59,809 nt of DNA. Source: a virus. The stretch is from positions 1-59,809 of IMG/VR virus record IMGVR_UViG_3300031951_000168; one strand, written 5' to 3'. Positions 39,526-50,000 of the stretch are shown here, piece by piece. The notes under the pieces are model-generated. The model saw only the letters and a program-made list of their open reading frames with translations. It did not search any database and had not been told where the DNA came from. Position numbers and translations under genes: made by a program. Numbering within the stretch: the stretch's first letter is position 1; each line of letters begins with the position of its first letter.

Positions 39526-42500
39526 TTATACATCACAGCTGACCTCTTCAAAGCCCAAGCCATCTAAGTTTCCTTCGTCATTGCCAGGTTGACCTGGGTT
39601 TAACTTGTTCTTAAGATTAACTGGACCTTTATCAGTAGTAGGAAGAGTAGGATTCTGAGGAGGCACTACATCAGTAGGAGTTTCTGCTGGACCAAACATA
39701 TCTTGGTTTAAACTATTTGTATTGGTAACATCTACACTCTTAACTAATTTAAACTCAATCTGATATGCTTGATTTATCAGAGGTCTTACCTTTGTATTAA
39801 AACGACCTATTGACCATCCCTCTAACTTAGACCATATCTCTGGAGTCTTTCCAGAACCAACTAAAGGATGTAATGCTTTAGTTACTTCTACATCTACAGT
39901 ACGACCATCCCCTGATTTCCAAGTAATAATATCTCCTACTTTAGCACTTTTCCAATAGTCTAATTTACCGTCCTTTTCAAAACGAGTCGTAGCAGTTCTT
40001 TCTCCACTAAGAATTGCATCAAAAGTAGTAGTAGCAGTAACATCAGGACGTTTTTCATTACCATAGGAATATGTCATCTGTCCTTCTAGTTTTGTAACTG
40101 GGCTTACTTCTTTTCCTAAAACTGCATTCTCTAGTGCAGTTACTTTTTCTACTAACTCGGGAGTCAATTGATAGAATGCATCAATGGCTTCTTTATGATA
40201 CTGAGAAAGATAAGACGGAAGGGCAATTAGAGGTCTAGAACCGTTGGCTCTGGATAACACAGTAGCAAATCCAACTAGACTTAAGTACTTGCTAAACATT
40301 TCAGGATTGTTGTCCTTCATGTCTATTAGCTCGTTATAGGCTGTTGCAGTGTATTCTACGTAAGCCTCAAAGGGAACTACTGAAGATACATCCCTACTTC
40401 TATAGTGAGCTCCGTTCTGCATAAAAGAACCCAATGCTAGGTCTTTAAAGAAACTTCTAACCTCTGCATCAGCGTGATTAAGCCCTTCTAGGAATGCTTC
40501 TCTGTACTGTTTACCATACTCAACACTTTCAATGTTTCTTAAATGGAAACTAAACTCTCTGTCAAAGATGTTATCGTCTTCTATGTATAAGTTATTGAAT
40601 AGGAAGTTTCCTCTTAGATCGGGATTTGAAGCTAATTTTTCAAAACGTTGAGCCATGTTGTTCTCAATGTTTTTAACAAACAATCCATCTTTCCCTCTGT
40701 AGTACTCAAGCAAAGAACCATTTTCATTCTTAGCATTCATAGCCACGTGAGTGTACAGTAGGTTGTTTTTGTACTGAGTAATTGCTTCTCTTCTTTCGTC
40801 CTCAGAAACTAACTCGGAGAACTCAAGCATCTTATTCAATTGAGCATGTACTTCTTTAGAGTCAGAAAGAGGAAAAGTCTCACTCATCAAATCTAAAGTG
40901 AAAGAACCTACGTTAAACTGTGCCAAGGCAGAGTCTTTAAACATAAAGTCAATTGCCTCTCCATTAAATGCACTCTTCAATGTGCTTTGTTTGTCCAACA
41001 ATTCTACACTTTGGAAAGTAGTTCTGTAGTTGGCTGTGTTAAAATCAGCTAAACTGGTAAGTTCTCTTAGACTTTCTTGTTGTGCTACAACTACACCAAA
41101 CTGAAGATAGTAAGCTAAGTCTCTTAAGGCTGTTTCTTCAGGTACTAGTGTTACTTCTGGATTGAAATTAGTTAAGTACTTGTTTATCTTAGGATTACTT
41201 AACAACGTTTCAATGTATTGTCCTAATGCTTTCTTTCCTTTTACTCGATTGTCAGTCTGATTCTTAGCTATTAACTGTAGTTCTTTAGAAATATCTGGAT
41301 CTGTAATCTCGTATGCTATACTTTTTATTAGAGAAACAATAGCAGAGTTCTTGCTAAAGTATGCCTTGTCTAGTTTCTGGTTGATTACAGGACGATTAGA
41401 TAACTCCAATATCAATTGTATTGGCTTAGACTTAATAAAGTCAATAACTGTTTTTACAGGAGTACCTGCAAGAATCATAGCATGCGCTAGAGGACTTGTC
41501 TCTTGGTTCATACCCAAAAGAATAATCCAATCTTCTTTTGCAATATCTACGTGACCATTGATAAACTCACTTAGGATTTTAGATATACGATTACCTGCTT
41601 GGTCTTTCTTGCCTCCTAGTTGTATGTTACCTTCAGCATCTTTGTTTGATGGAAAATAGTAGGCATTGAGGAGTTTACTGTTGAACTTAAGATTAGCTCT
41701 TTGAAACTCCTTTTGCATAGTGTTAATCTTAGCATCGATACCCAAAGCATCTTTAGACAAGATGTTCTCTGCGTAGATTCTCCAAGAGGTCATAGGATTA
41801 AACACCTGAGTGGTGCTAATCGGTCTACTCTTACCTGTGTACTGGGTAAGGATGTTATTATTGTTAGGAACTACTAAGTGGTCATACAATTCACCAATAG
41901 ACAATACTTCTTTTAGAGTTTGTACTAGGTTGTTAGTTATGCCTTTTTTATAATCGTCTACTTGATTAATCTTCTTATTAACTTCTGCTAAGTCCTTTCT
42001 AAGAGCAGACATTACATTTAAGGCTTTAGTATCGTTCTTCCCATCAAATGACCTTAAGTCAGCTACTGCTCTCATTAAAGCATACTTACTTTCAGATAAT
42101 TCGTCGAGTCCTTTTTCTTTGTCTTCTTTTGTGAACTCTTCTCTATTTAGTAGGCCGTTAAGATTCTTTAGTGATTTTTTTACTTCAGCGTCTAACTTCT
42201 TTAACTCTTTCTTTAAGTCTTCTCTTTGAGCATACGCCTCGTTCTCGTTCATCTCATCCTTGATTACTTTAAGGATTCCTAACAAACGTTGTTTCTCTTT
42301 CTTAAGTTCTCTCTGCTCAGCTAACTTACTCTCGTAGTCTTTTAAGTCAAATGCTTTATCGATAACGTTACCATTTTCGTCATACGCTGTTTCAAAGAAA
42401 GTAAGTTTGTCAATGTCATAGTCACCCCCTGATTTAACTACAATCTGTGCAGGAAGAATCATAATTGCACCTGCAGACTCTGGAAGAAACTCTTTTACAA

Positions 42501-45500
42501 TTACATGTTCCATTGATTGGAATCCTTGTACAGGAATACGTACTCCAACCATAGTCAACTGCTCTTTGTACTTCTCCTTAAACTTAAGAGCCAATGGATT
42601 GTCTGACTTAAGAATCTCATTTAGATTCTCAAGAGTACCCACTGGTTTTTCCTTATACATAAGTTTAAGTAAACCGCTATGTTTCTCAGGATTGAATCCT
42701 ACTCTTACTTCCATAGGAAGAGTCTCACCTGTAACAGGATCTACTCTGTAGAACTGTAAGTCGTTTGCACCATACTTCTCTAACTGTTCTTTAGTAGGTT
42801 TAGCAAAACGTGATGCTTCAAATCCAGAACCTGCAATCTGAATATAACTTTCTCCAAAGATTTTTTGACTAATAACTTTGCTGTTGATTAGATTCAACAA
42901 CATAGATTCTATCTGACTTCTGTCATTGATAGCGTCTAGTGGGTACTTAAAGTTACCTTTATCATCTACCTGGATATACTTACGAAGTGATTCTGATACT
43001 TCTTTCTTTTCAAACTCTTTTGCAAGGTAGTTTGCCAACTGAAGTTGATTGATGTTTTCTATCTTACCTTCAGCGTTTCTAGTTACTCCTAGTTTTCTTT
43101 CTAGACGTACTTGCTCAAACTTAACTAAGTCGTTCAACGAAGTCTTAAACCTATCGTACAAACTACTTACATACTGTCTAGTAGGTTCTGTAAAATCAGT
43201 AGAGAGTTCACCAAACTCATAGAAATCTCCAAATACCAACTTCATCATCTGAGTTGATAGAGTACTTTCTCCTTTAAACTTAGGTGCTTGGTACTGCTGC
43301 TGTCTTAGGTTATGTAAGTGAATAGATGTTACGTTCCTATCAGAAAGAGCATCATTCATTACTTTCATTTGATTGCCATCAGCATCTTCAGCTACTTTGT
43401 AGAAATCTAACATCTCTCCGTAGTTAGCCATCTTAGAACCAGATTTAAAAGTATAATAGTCAACTCTGTTCTGATACATTAACTCTAACTGTTTTTCAAG
43501 TTGTTTGCCAATGATTGCACTCGGTATTAGTGGAACCAAAGAATACTTGTGTAAAGCATTCAACTTTGGATCTTCTACTATAGGTCCATAGTGTCCCAAC
43601 TTAAGAGGAGGGAATGGTACGTTACCTGTCTTTTCAATAAGTCCTCTACGCTCTTCTATTAAGTCTTGTGCGTTAGCAGGATTGTTCTTTAGGTCTTGGG
43701 TAATCTGAGCTATCCTTACTTGGTCATTGAATGACTTTTCTTGTGCGTCACTCCAACCTTCAATAGAAATAAGATAGTTTCTGTAGAAATCTAAAGTAAC
43801 TACACCTTGAGCATTTGCCTCTTCGTCACTTTTGTTTACGTATGCATCATACTCGTAACGTTCGTTCTCTGAAAGAGAATCCCATAGACCACTGTTATAG
43901 ACTTCTTTATACTTCTCAAACTCGTCTGCCTCAAACGTAAGTATATCGTTGTATACTACAGTTCTTACAATAGGACTAAATGCGTGTGATGTGCCTGTGT
44001 AGATTCTACTTAAAGAATCTTGGTTAGCATCTTCTTTGAAAAATTCTTGTAAAGCGCTATCCCAATATGGAGGAGTTCCAGGAGAAGAAGTAAAAGGAAT
44101 ACGTTTAAATACCTCACGAGCATCTTTGTCTGTCTTATTGAAGTTTGCTAAGTCACCTACAAAGAATTTCATAAACTCTACGTTGTTGATGAATCCATTC
44201 TTTATGTACAACTCAGCAAGATACTGTAGGTTATTTGCAGTTACTTTTAAGTCATAGCCTTTTGGAAGTAACTGGCTGTTAACAAACTTTAACTTATTCA
44301 AAGATGCAACTGTACTCAACAATCTAGTTCTTTCATCAGTAGGTCTAGATTGTCTGTCTATAGGCAAAGACATAGTCTTAACCATAGTACGTACAAGATT
44401 ACTTGCTTCTTTCTTAAAATAGTTATCTAAAGCTGCAGGAAGTGATTGTACAGCAAGTTCGTACAAACTAACTAGTTGCTCTCTTGTCTCTGCATTTTTT
44501 ACTTTGTCTGCTATATCAGGTAGAATCTCTCCGAAGATAAATAGGTTCTTACCGTACTTCTGATAGGTAGTATTTGCTGACTGAGGGTTACTAATCAAAT
44601 CCAAAACTCTAGTGAACTCAGATTGCAAATACCCTGTCATTGTATCTAGGAATTGCTGCTTAGCACTTATCTCTGCGTCACCATCAGGCTTTCCTTCTAA
44701 TCTACTAGTAGAGATAGGGACATATATCTTCTCTCCAAGTACAGGGTTACTGAAGTAAATGCTAAATGAACTTGACTTGTCTCCAAAACGGATGTTCTCC
44801 ATCTCTGTGCTTTGAAAGAAACTCATAAAGTCCTGCATAACTTTATCACCAGGATGTAGGTTAGTGGTAGTTTTACCTACCTTTTCTCCCATGTTCTTGA
44901 ACTCTATACCATTGAAGTCTCTAATTTCAAGGTTTACAGGAAGTCCAAACTTCTCTTGTTTTTTATAACTATTGAGGGGACGACTTTCAATCTCTCTAAC
45001 AGTTTTAGGTAAACCAAATAGACGAGTCAACCAAACAGATCCAAGAATATCTGGATTCTTGCGGTAGTCAAATCTTTCAAAACCTGGAGTTGTAATTAAC
45101 TCTTCATAGTTACTAGCCTCATTAACAGCTTTTGTGTTTTGAGTCAAGTAAAACCATGGGCCTCTTATAAACTTCTTTTTGTCTTCTGCAGTCAAGTAAG
45201 AACTAGGACGAAGTTCTATATCATAAGAACTAATGTACTCTACGAGTCTTGTTAATTCTGATTGCTTCTTCTGTAGGAAACCAAATACTCCTTCTATCTT
45301 GAATGGAGTTTTTCTATCAGAAACAAGTTGTTGTGCTGCCGCTTTAACATCCTCAGAAGGGTTCTTTCCATCAGGAAAAACAGCCGCATCAGCATTTGCT
45401 ATGTAAGCCAAAGGACCTTTAATACTGATTGTAGGTCTACTGTTCTTTAAAAGTTCACTATTGATTTGAGCAGTTAGTCTTAACTTAGCAAAGATGTTTG

Positions 45501-47022
45501 AGAAACTTGCAAAGTACTCAGCATACATTTCAGTTGTTGTACCAATGTTAGAAGGCAGTAAATACTCTTTATTAGATAACCCTACTCCTAGTGCATTTAA
45601 CAACTTAGTAAACTCATTGATGTAGTAACTTTTATTAGGACCAGTAAACAAACCTTTGATAAGTTCTTTCTTCTTCTTTACATCCTTCATCATGAGTGCA
45701 GCTTTAGCTACATCATTAGAAAACAGATTTGAAAAGTCAGAGACAAATTTATCTACGTTAAACTCTGTACCAGTATCTCCCACCATTGCGTAGTCTTTGT
45801 TATACGCAAAGTAGTTTTTGTCTAATTGATTGAATAGGTTCTTGATGTTTCTGAATCCTTTTATCTGTTGGGTAACAAACACAGAGTTACCTTTCTTACT
45901 TACGTCAAGGGATACAGCTATTGTTTCTGGGTTACTAAAGATTCTCTTTAGTCCCATAGCAAACATAATTTGTTTGATTGTCTTTGTACTGTTTGCTACA
46001 CGTGGGTTAGGAATCTTTTTTAGTAGATTGTTAAACTGAGGATGAGTTTTTGCTAAGATTGCAATCTCATCATATTGTTTTGTATAATCGGTAATTCCCG
46101 ATAAAGCTGTACTCAACAAGTTCCAGTTCTTTTGGAAGTCACCAGACTTAGGTAAACCTAGTAATGTTCCTTGGATTATTACCTTCTCATCACTTTTGTA
46201 TGGTCTCTCCTCAGCAAAGTTGTATTCTCCTACACTTGCTTTTCTATAAGACGGCAGTGAAGTTACTAGTGCAAGGATTCTTTTACTTGCTCTTTCTTTC
46301 TGTGACTTCTCTTTAGTCTTCCAGTCTTGACTCTCTCCTAATTCAGCTTCGAGTTCTTCTATACCTACTACACCTTCTTGGTCCTCATACCAATCTCTAA
46401 ACAACTCAAAGTTTTCTGATATCTCTACCAATGCCTTTAGTTGTTTAATGTCTATACTAGTAGCGTTGTTGGGATCAATCTTAGAGATTAGGTTATTCTT
46501 ATGACTTAATAACTGTTGTTGTACTTCAGCCCAACTACCATACTCACCAAGCATGTACTCAAAGGTTTCAAAGATTTCTTGTCCTTCAGCATCACTAAAG
46601 TGAATCTCTGTCGGGGTTCCGTTAATCTGAGCCTCATAGAAGTTAATACTTTTACTTGTAGTTACGTTTACACTCTGTATCTTCTGAGCTAAAGCATCCT
46701 CAATTCTCTTTTGTTTTTGCTGTAGGTAATCTATAACTTGAACTAAAGAAAACTGTCCATTATCTCCTGGAGTATACTTACTTGTAAAGTCGCTTTGAAA
46801 TGTCTCGGCAATGATTTTTAATGCCTCTGTCCTATTACCTTGTGTAATAGGATGAGCCATCAACTCGGTGTACAATGGATTTTCTACAACTTCATTACCT
46901 ACTTTTATTTTATCTAGAGGCTGTTCATTGTTTTTATTCCATGCAAATATCATTCGACCCTCAGACATAAACTGTCTGTACTCTTCTTCGTAGGGCGTTC
47001 CTTTTATGCTACAAGCGTTCAT
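39526..47022 (-). CDS. crAss-like virion RNA polymerase
   Basis: A 2498-residue single-chain RNA polymerase. The catalytic signature GGDYDIDKL places Asp1534, Asp1536 and Asp1538 as the Mg2+ ligands, matching the DFDID site of phi14:2 gp66 and the DxDxD motif of cellular two-barrel polymerases. A long coiled coil follows (about 1560-1680). Near the C-terminus (about 2325-2430) lies an ASCH/PUA-like domain with GERTATTRF and KVGDIITWKSGDGRTVDV. Family knowledge: such enzymes are packaged, enter the cell with the DNA and transcribe early genes. It is separated by two bases from the upstream gene. Confidence 0.9.
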   Translation of the reverse strand: MNACSIKGTPYEEEYRQFMSEGRMIFAWNKNNEQPLDKIKVGNEVVENPLYTELMAHPITQGNRTEALKIIAETFQSDFTSKYTPGDNGQFSLVQVIDYLQQKQKRIEDALAQKIQSVNVTTSKSINFYEAQINGTPTEIHFSDAEGQEIFETFEYMLGEYGSWAEVQQQLLSHKNNLISKIDPNNATSIDIKQLKALVEISENFELFRDWYEDQEGVVGIEELEAELGESQDWKTKEKSQKERASKRILALVTSLPSYRKASVGEYNFAEERPYKSDEKVIIQGTLLGLPKSGDFQKNWNLLSTALSGITDYTKQYDEIAILAKTHPQFNNLLKKIPNPRVANSTKTIKQIMFAMGLKRIFSNPETIAVSLDVSKKGNSVFVTQQIKGFRNIKNLFNQLDKNYFAYNKDYAMVGDTGTEFNVDKFVSDFSNLFSNDVAKAALMMKDVKKKKELIKGLFTGPNKSYYINEFTKLLNALGVGLSNKEYLLPSNIGTTTEMYAEYFASFSNIFAKLRLTAQINSELLKNSRPTISIKGPLAYIANADAAVFPDGKNPSEDVKAAAQQLVSDRKTPFKIEGVFGFLQKKQSELTRLVEYISSYDIELRPSSYLTAEDKKKFIRGPWFYLTQNTKAVNEASNYEELITTPGFERFDYRKNPDILGSVWLTRLFGLPKTVREIESRPLNSYKKQEKFGLPVNLEIRDFNGIEFKNMGEKVGKTTTNLHPGDKVMQDFMSFFQSTEMENIRFGDKSSSFSIYFSNPVLGEKIYVPISTSRLEGKPDGDAEISAKQQFLDTMTGYLQSEFTRVLDLISNPQSANTTYQKYGKNLFIFGEILPDIADKVKNAETREQLVSLYELAVQSLPAALDNYFKKEASNLVRTMVKTMSLPIDRQSRPTDERTRLLSTVASLNKLKFVNSQLLPKGYDLKVTANNLQYLAELYIKNGFINNVEFMKFFVGDLANFNKTDKDAREVFKRIPFTSSPGTPPYWDSALQEFFKEDANQDSLSRIYTGTSHAFSPIVRTVVYNDILTFEADEFEKYKEVYNSGLWDSLSENERYEYDAYVNKSDEEANAQGVVTLDFYRNYLISIEGWSDAQEKSFNDQVRIAQITQDLKNNPANAQDLIEERRGLIEKTGNVPFPPLKLGHYGPIVEDPKLNALHKYSLVPLIPSAIIGKQLEKQLELMYQNRVDYYTFKSGSKMANYGEMLDFYKVAEDADGNQMKVMNDALSDRNVTSIHLHNLRQQQYQAPKFKGESTLSTQMMKLVFGDFYEFGELSTDFTEPTRQYVSSLYDRFKTSLNDLVKFEQVRLERKLGVTRNAEGKIENINQLQLANYLAKEFEKKEVSESLRKYIQVDDKGNFKYPLDAINDRSQIESMLLNLINSKVISQKIFGESYIQIAGSGFEASRFAKPTKEQLEKYGANDLQFYRVDPVTGETLPMEVRVGFNPEKHSGLLKLMYKEKPVGTLENLNEILKSDNPLALKFKEKYKEQLTMVGVRIPVQGFQSMEHVIVKEFLPESAGAIMILPAQIVVKSGGDYDIDKLTFFETAYDENGNVIDKAFDLKDYESKLAEQRELKKEKQRLLGILKVIKDEMNENEAYAQREDLKKELKKLDAEVKKSLKNLNGLLNREEFTKEDKEKGLDELSESKYALMRAVADLRSFDGKNDTKALNVMSALRKDLAEVNKKINQVDDYKKGITNNLVQTLKEVLSIGELYDHLVVPNNNNILTQYTGKSRPISTTQVFNPMTSWRIYAENILSKDALGIDAKINTMQKEFQRANLKFNSKLLNAYYFPSNKDAEGNIQLGGKKDQAGNRISKILSEFINGHVDIAKEDWIILLGMNQETSPLAHAMILAGTPVKTVIDFIKSKPIQLILELSNRPVINQKLDKAYFSKNSAIVSLIKSIAYEITDPDISKELQLIAKNQTDNRVKGKKALGQYIETLLSNPKINKYLTNFNPEVTLVPEETALRDLAYYLQFGVVVAQQESLRELTSLADFNTANYRTTFQSVELLDKQSTLKSAFNGEAIDFMFKDSALAQFNVGSFTLDLMSETFPLSDSKEVHAQLNKMLEFSELVSEDERREAITQYKNNLLYTHVAMNAKNENGSLLEYYRGKDGLFVKNIENNMAQRFEKLASNPDLRGNFLFNNLYIEDDNIFDREFSFHLRNIESVEYGKQYREAFLEGLNHADAEVRSFFKDLALGSFMQNGAHYRSRDVSSVVPFEAYVEYTATAYNELIDMKDNNPEMFSKYLSLVGFATVLSRANGSRPLIALPSYLSQYHKEAIDAFYQLTPELVEKVTALENAVLGKEVSPVTKLEGQMTYSYGNEKRPDVTATTTFDAILSGERTATTRFEKDGKLDYWKSAKVGDIITWKSGDGRTVDVEVTKALHPLVGSGKTPEIWSKLEGWSIGRFNTKVRPLINQAYQIEFKLVKSVDVTNTNSLNQDMFGPAETPTDVVPPQNPTLPTTDKGPVNLKNKLNPGQPGNDEGNLDGLGFEEVSCDV

Positions 47023-47024
47023 TG

Positions 47025-50000
47025 TTAACAGGTAGGGGGATTTTTAGTGGTGGGATTTTCGTCTTTAGAATCTAAACCAGATTTTACATTGTTTAAATTC
47101 ATACCTAGCGAAGATAATACAAGACTAGCGTTTCTAGCTTCTGAATCAGTCAAATCAGGAACATTTTCTTTGATAGTCTCTAGTTGTACTTTATCAGCTT
47201 CCTTGTTAAGTGGTTGAGGAGTAGGCTTTACTGTACGTGAATTAATTTGTGCAGCAATTTTGCTATCATATTTTAATCTAATAATTGAGTCAGAAATGTC
47301 ACTCTTGTTCTGTGCTAACACAGGAACCTGGTCACTACCTTTACTCAACATATTAACTGTAATAACTCCATTACTTTCTTCATACTGAGAAGCAAAAGCT
47401 AAGATATTAATTGAACGAATAGGTAAACCAAAGTCACCTGATAATACACCGTATGCAGTTTGCTGCGTACCCCACTTACTAATGTTAGAAGGGAAACGTT
47501 CATTGGAGTTATACATGCTTGACTTAAACGTTTGAGTATTCTTAAACTTCTTGTTCTTGAAGTCAATGATATGAACACCTCCGTCTTTGTCTACTGCTAC
47601 AATATCCATAGCACCTGCAACACCAGCAAAACCTGTAGCTACCTTTTCTTCCTGAGTGTACTTACGATAGATTACAAGTCCTTCAGTATATACTTTGTAT
47701 CCCTGACGAGTAAGTTCTTTTTTAACACTTTCTAGTTCTGCTACTAAAGCATCAAACTGTTCTTGTGTAAACTCAAGTTTGTATCCTTTACCTTCTCTCA
47801 GAGATTTACCCATACCTTCTGCTTCTTTGATATACTCACTCAAAGATTTTACGGTACGACCTCCAAGAACATCACGTCCAATGATGTCTAACAAGTTACC
47901 TACAGCAGCTCCCTTTTCCATGTTGATAACAGAATCTTCTGTATCTACTTGAGTCTTACCCATAACACGTCTAGTGAAGCCTGACTGACGCTCATATCTT
48001 TCTCCGTCAATTAAGTAACCTTCTTTAGAAGGATCTGGTATAGTTTTAGCTTTCTTTACTAGAACCTCTAAAGCATTTACAGAATCTTGTTGATTCCCTT
48101 TATTTGCAATAATTTGAGTAACTGCTTTTTCTTCTTCAACTTCTGCTATAGGTAATGTCTTATCTACAGGGGTTAAAGTTTCTGTACTGAATGTAAATCC
48201 ATAGTTTCCTTTTTTAACAGTTTTGTCTGGCATTGTAACTTCAGAATCACTATCACTAGGTCCTGTAATCTTTACATTGTGTACTACTCTTTCTCCTTGG
48301 GATACTGAATTCCTCATAGTATCAAATGCTTTTTGCTGTGGGGTAGGATTTGCTTTTCCTTTACTTGTAGGCAAATAAGTTATCAATACTTTATTACCTG
48401 ACTCTGTCTTATCCCCATTGTTGTTATACTTCTGAACTTTTCCATCACCATCTAATACTGTAAACGTTAGTACATTTAAAGCAGTAAAAGTCATTGGCTC
48501 TGTTCCTATTATTGGGTAGGCAAGTATCTCAGTAGGATTTGCTATTTGCTCAAAACGAATCCAAGTTTTATCAACAATAGGTTTACCTTCTTTATCTGTA
48601 ATCGGTTTACCTTTTGCATCCAGTACATCTACTGCTTTTAACAAAAGTAATTTTCCATTACTCTCTCTTACTACAGTATCTTTTATGATACGACCATCTT
48701 TTAGTTTTACTTCTGGAACTTTTCTTCCTTTGTTTACCTGGTAAATTTCAGTTTCAGTAGCATTAAGGTTTCTTTCATTAACTTGTGTTAAGTCAGACTG
48801 AGAAACATTCTTAACCATCTGAGTATCAAACATATATTCAATTTTCCCAATATCCATAAAGTTTGCAGGGAATAGTTTTAAGAACTGCCCACGTAACTCT
48901 TGCAGTCTTTCTGGTGTAGGTTTAGATTGTACTTCGTCAAAGATTTCTTCCATCTTAACTAAAGTTTCTGCTCCTAAGACTTGCTCCACAATAGTAAACA
49001 AATCTACTACTGCTGTATTAACAGTCCTAAACTCTTTGTCTACAGACTCAATAATTTTTTCTTGGATAGTAAAATGCTCTGCAGTTCTAGCATTTGGGTC
49101 ACCAGGCCTATATATTTTACTAGTACTTACTATTTGATTCTTACTCTGTACTTCAGATTTTGCTTCCTCTGTTGTAGCTACTTCTACTTTAACTTCACTT
49201 ACAATCTTTTGATTGTTTGCTAGTGTATCAATAACATTTGTTTCAGCAGTAGGTTGTTCTGCAGGTAAACTAATCTTAGCCTCTACTTTTTTAGTCTTTG
49301 CTTTCTTAGTTACAGGAGCAGGAATGGCAGTAGTTCTTTCTATCTCTTCGGCAGTTCTTTCGTCAACCTGTGTTGCTACTATTGCTGGTACCTCAACTTC
49401 TGCTTCGGGACCTGTAAACTTAAGCTTTGCTAAGTCAAGGTTTGCTTTGATTAAAAGTAACTCAAACATGTGAGTGTAGTCCTCTTCAAGCACAGGCTCA
49501 CTGTTTGCAACCTTCTTCATTAACTCTAAGGTTTTTGCTTTCTCTTCTACTGATACTTCGGCCGCCTCCATAATAGAGTACATCTTAGCCAAAGCAGAAT
49601 CCAAGGAAGTAGAACCTAGAACTTCTCCTAATAGGTTTTGAATAACAACACCACGTTGGGCATTGTACTCTTCATCTGTAACAATATCTCCTGCTGCTTG
49701 ACTTGCTGTTGCTGTAAGTCTACTCTTTGGCATAGTTTCCAACGCAGTAAGACCTTGTGCAAACTCTGGAGTTACATCTGATTGAATCAACTCTGGAACT
49801 TCAATGCTAACTTCTTTGCCAGTTTCCTCTGACTTCTCTTTAGCAGTTACATTATTTCTTGTTTCTTCTACAGTTGGAGTTTCAGCAGCTTTTCTCTCTT
49901 CTTTAATTTTTTTAATCTCAGCTAACTTCTTGTCAATTTTTTCTTTATTGTCTGCTTTATATTCAAGATAAGATATCTTGTCGTAGAAAACACTCTGAGC

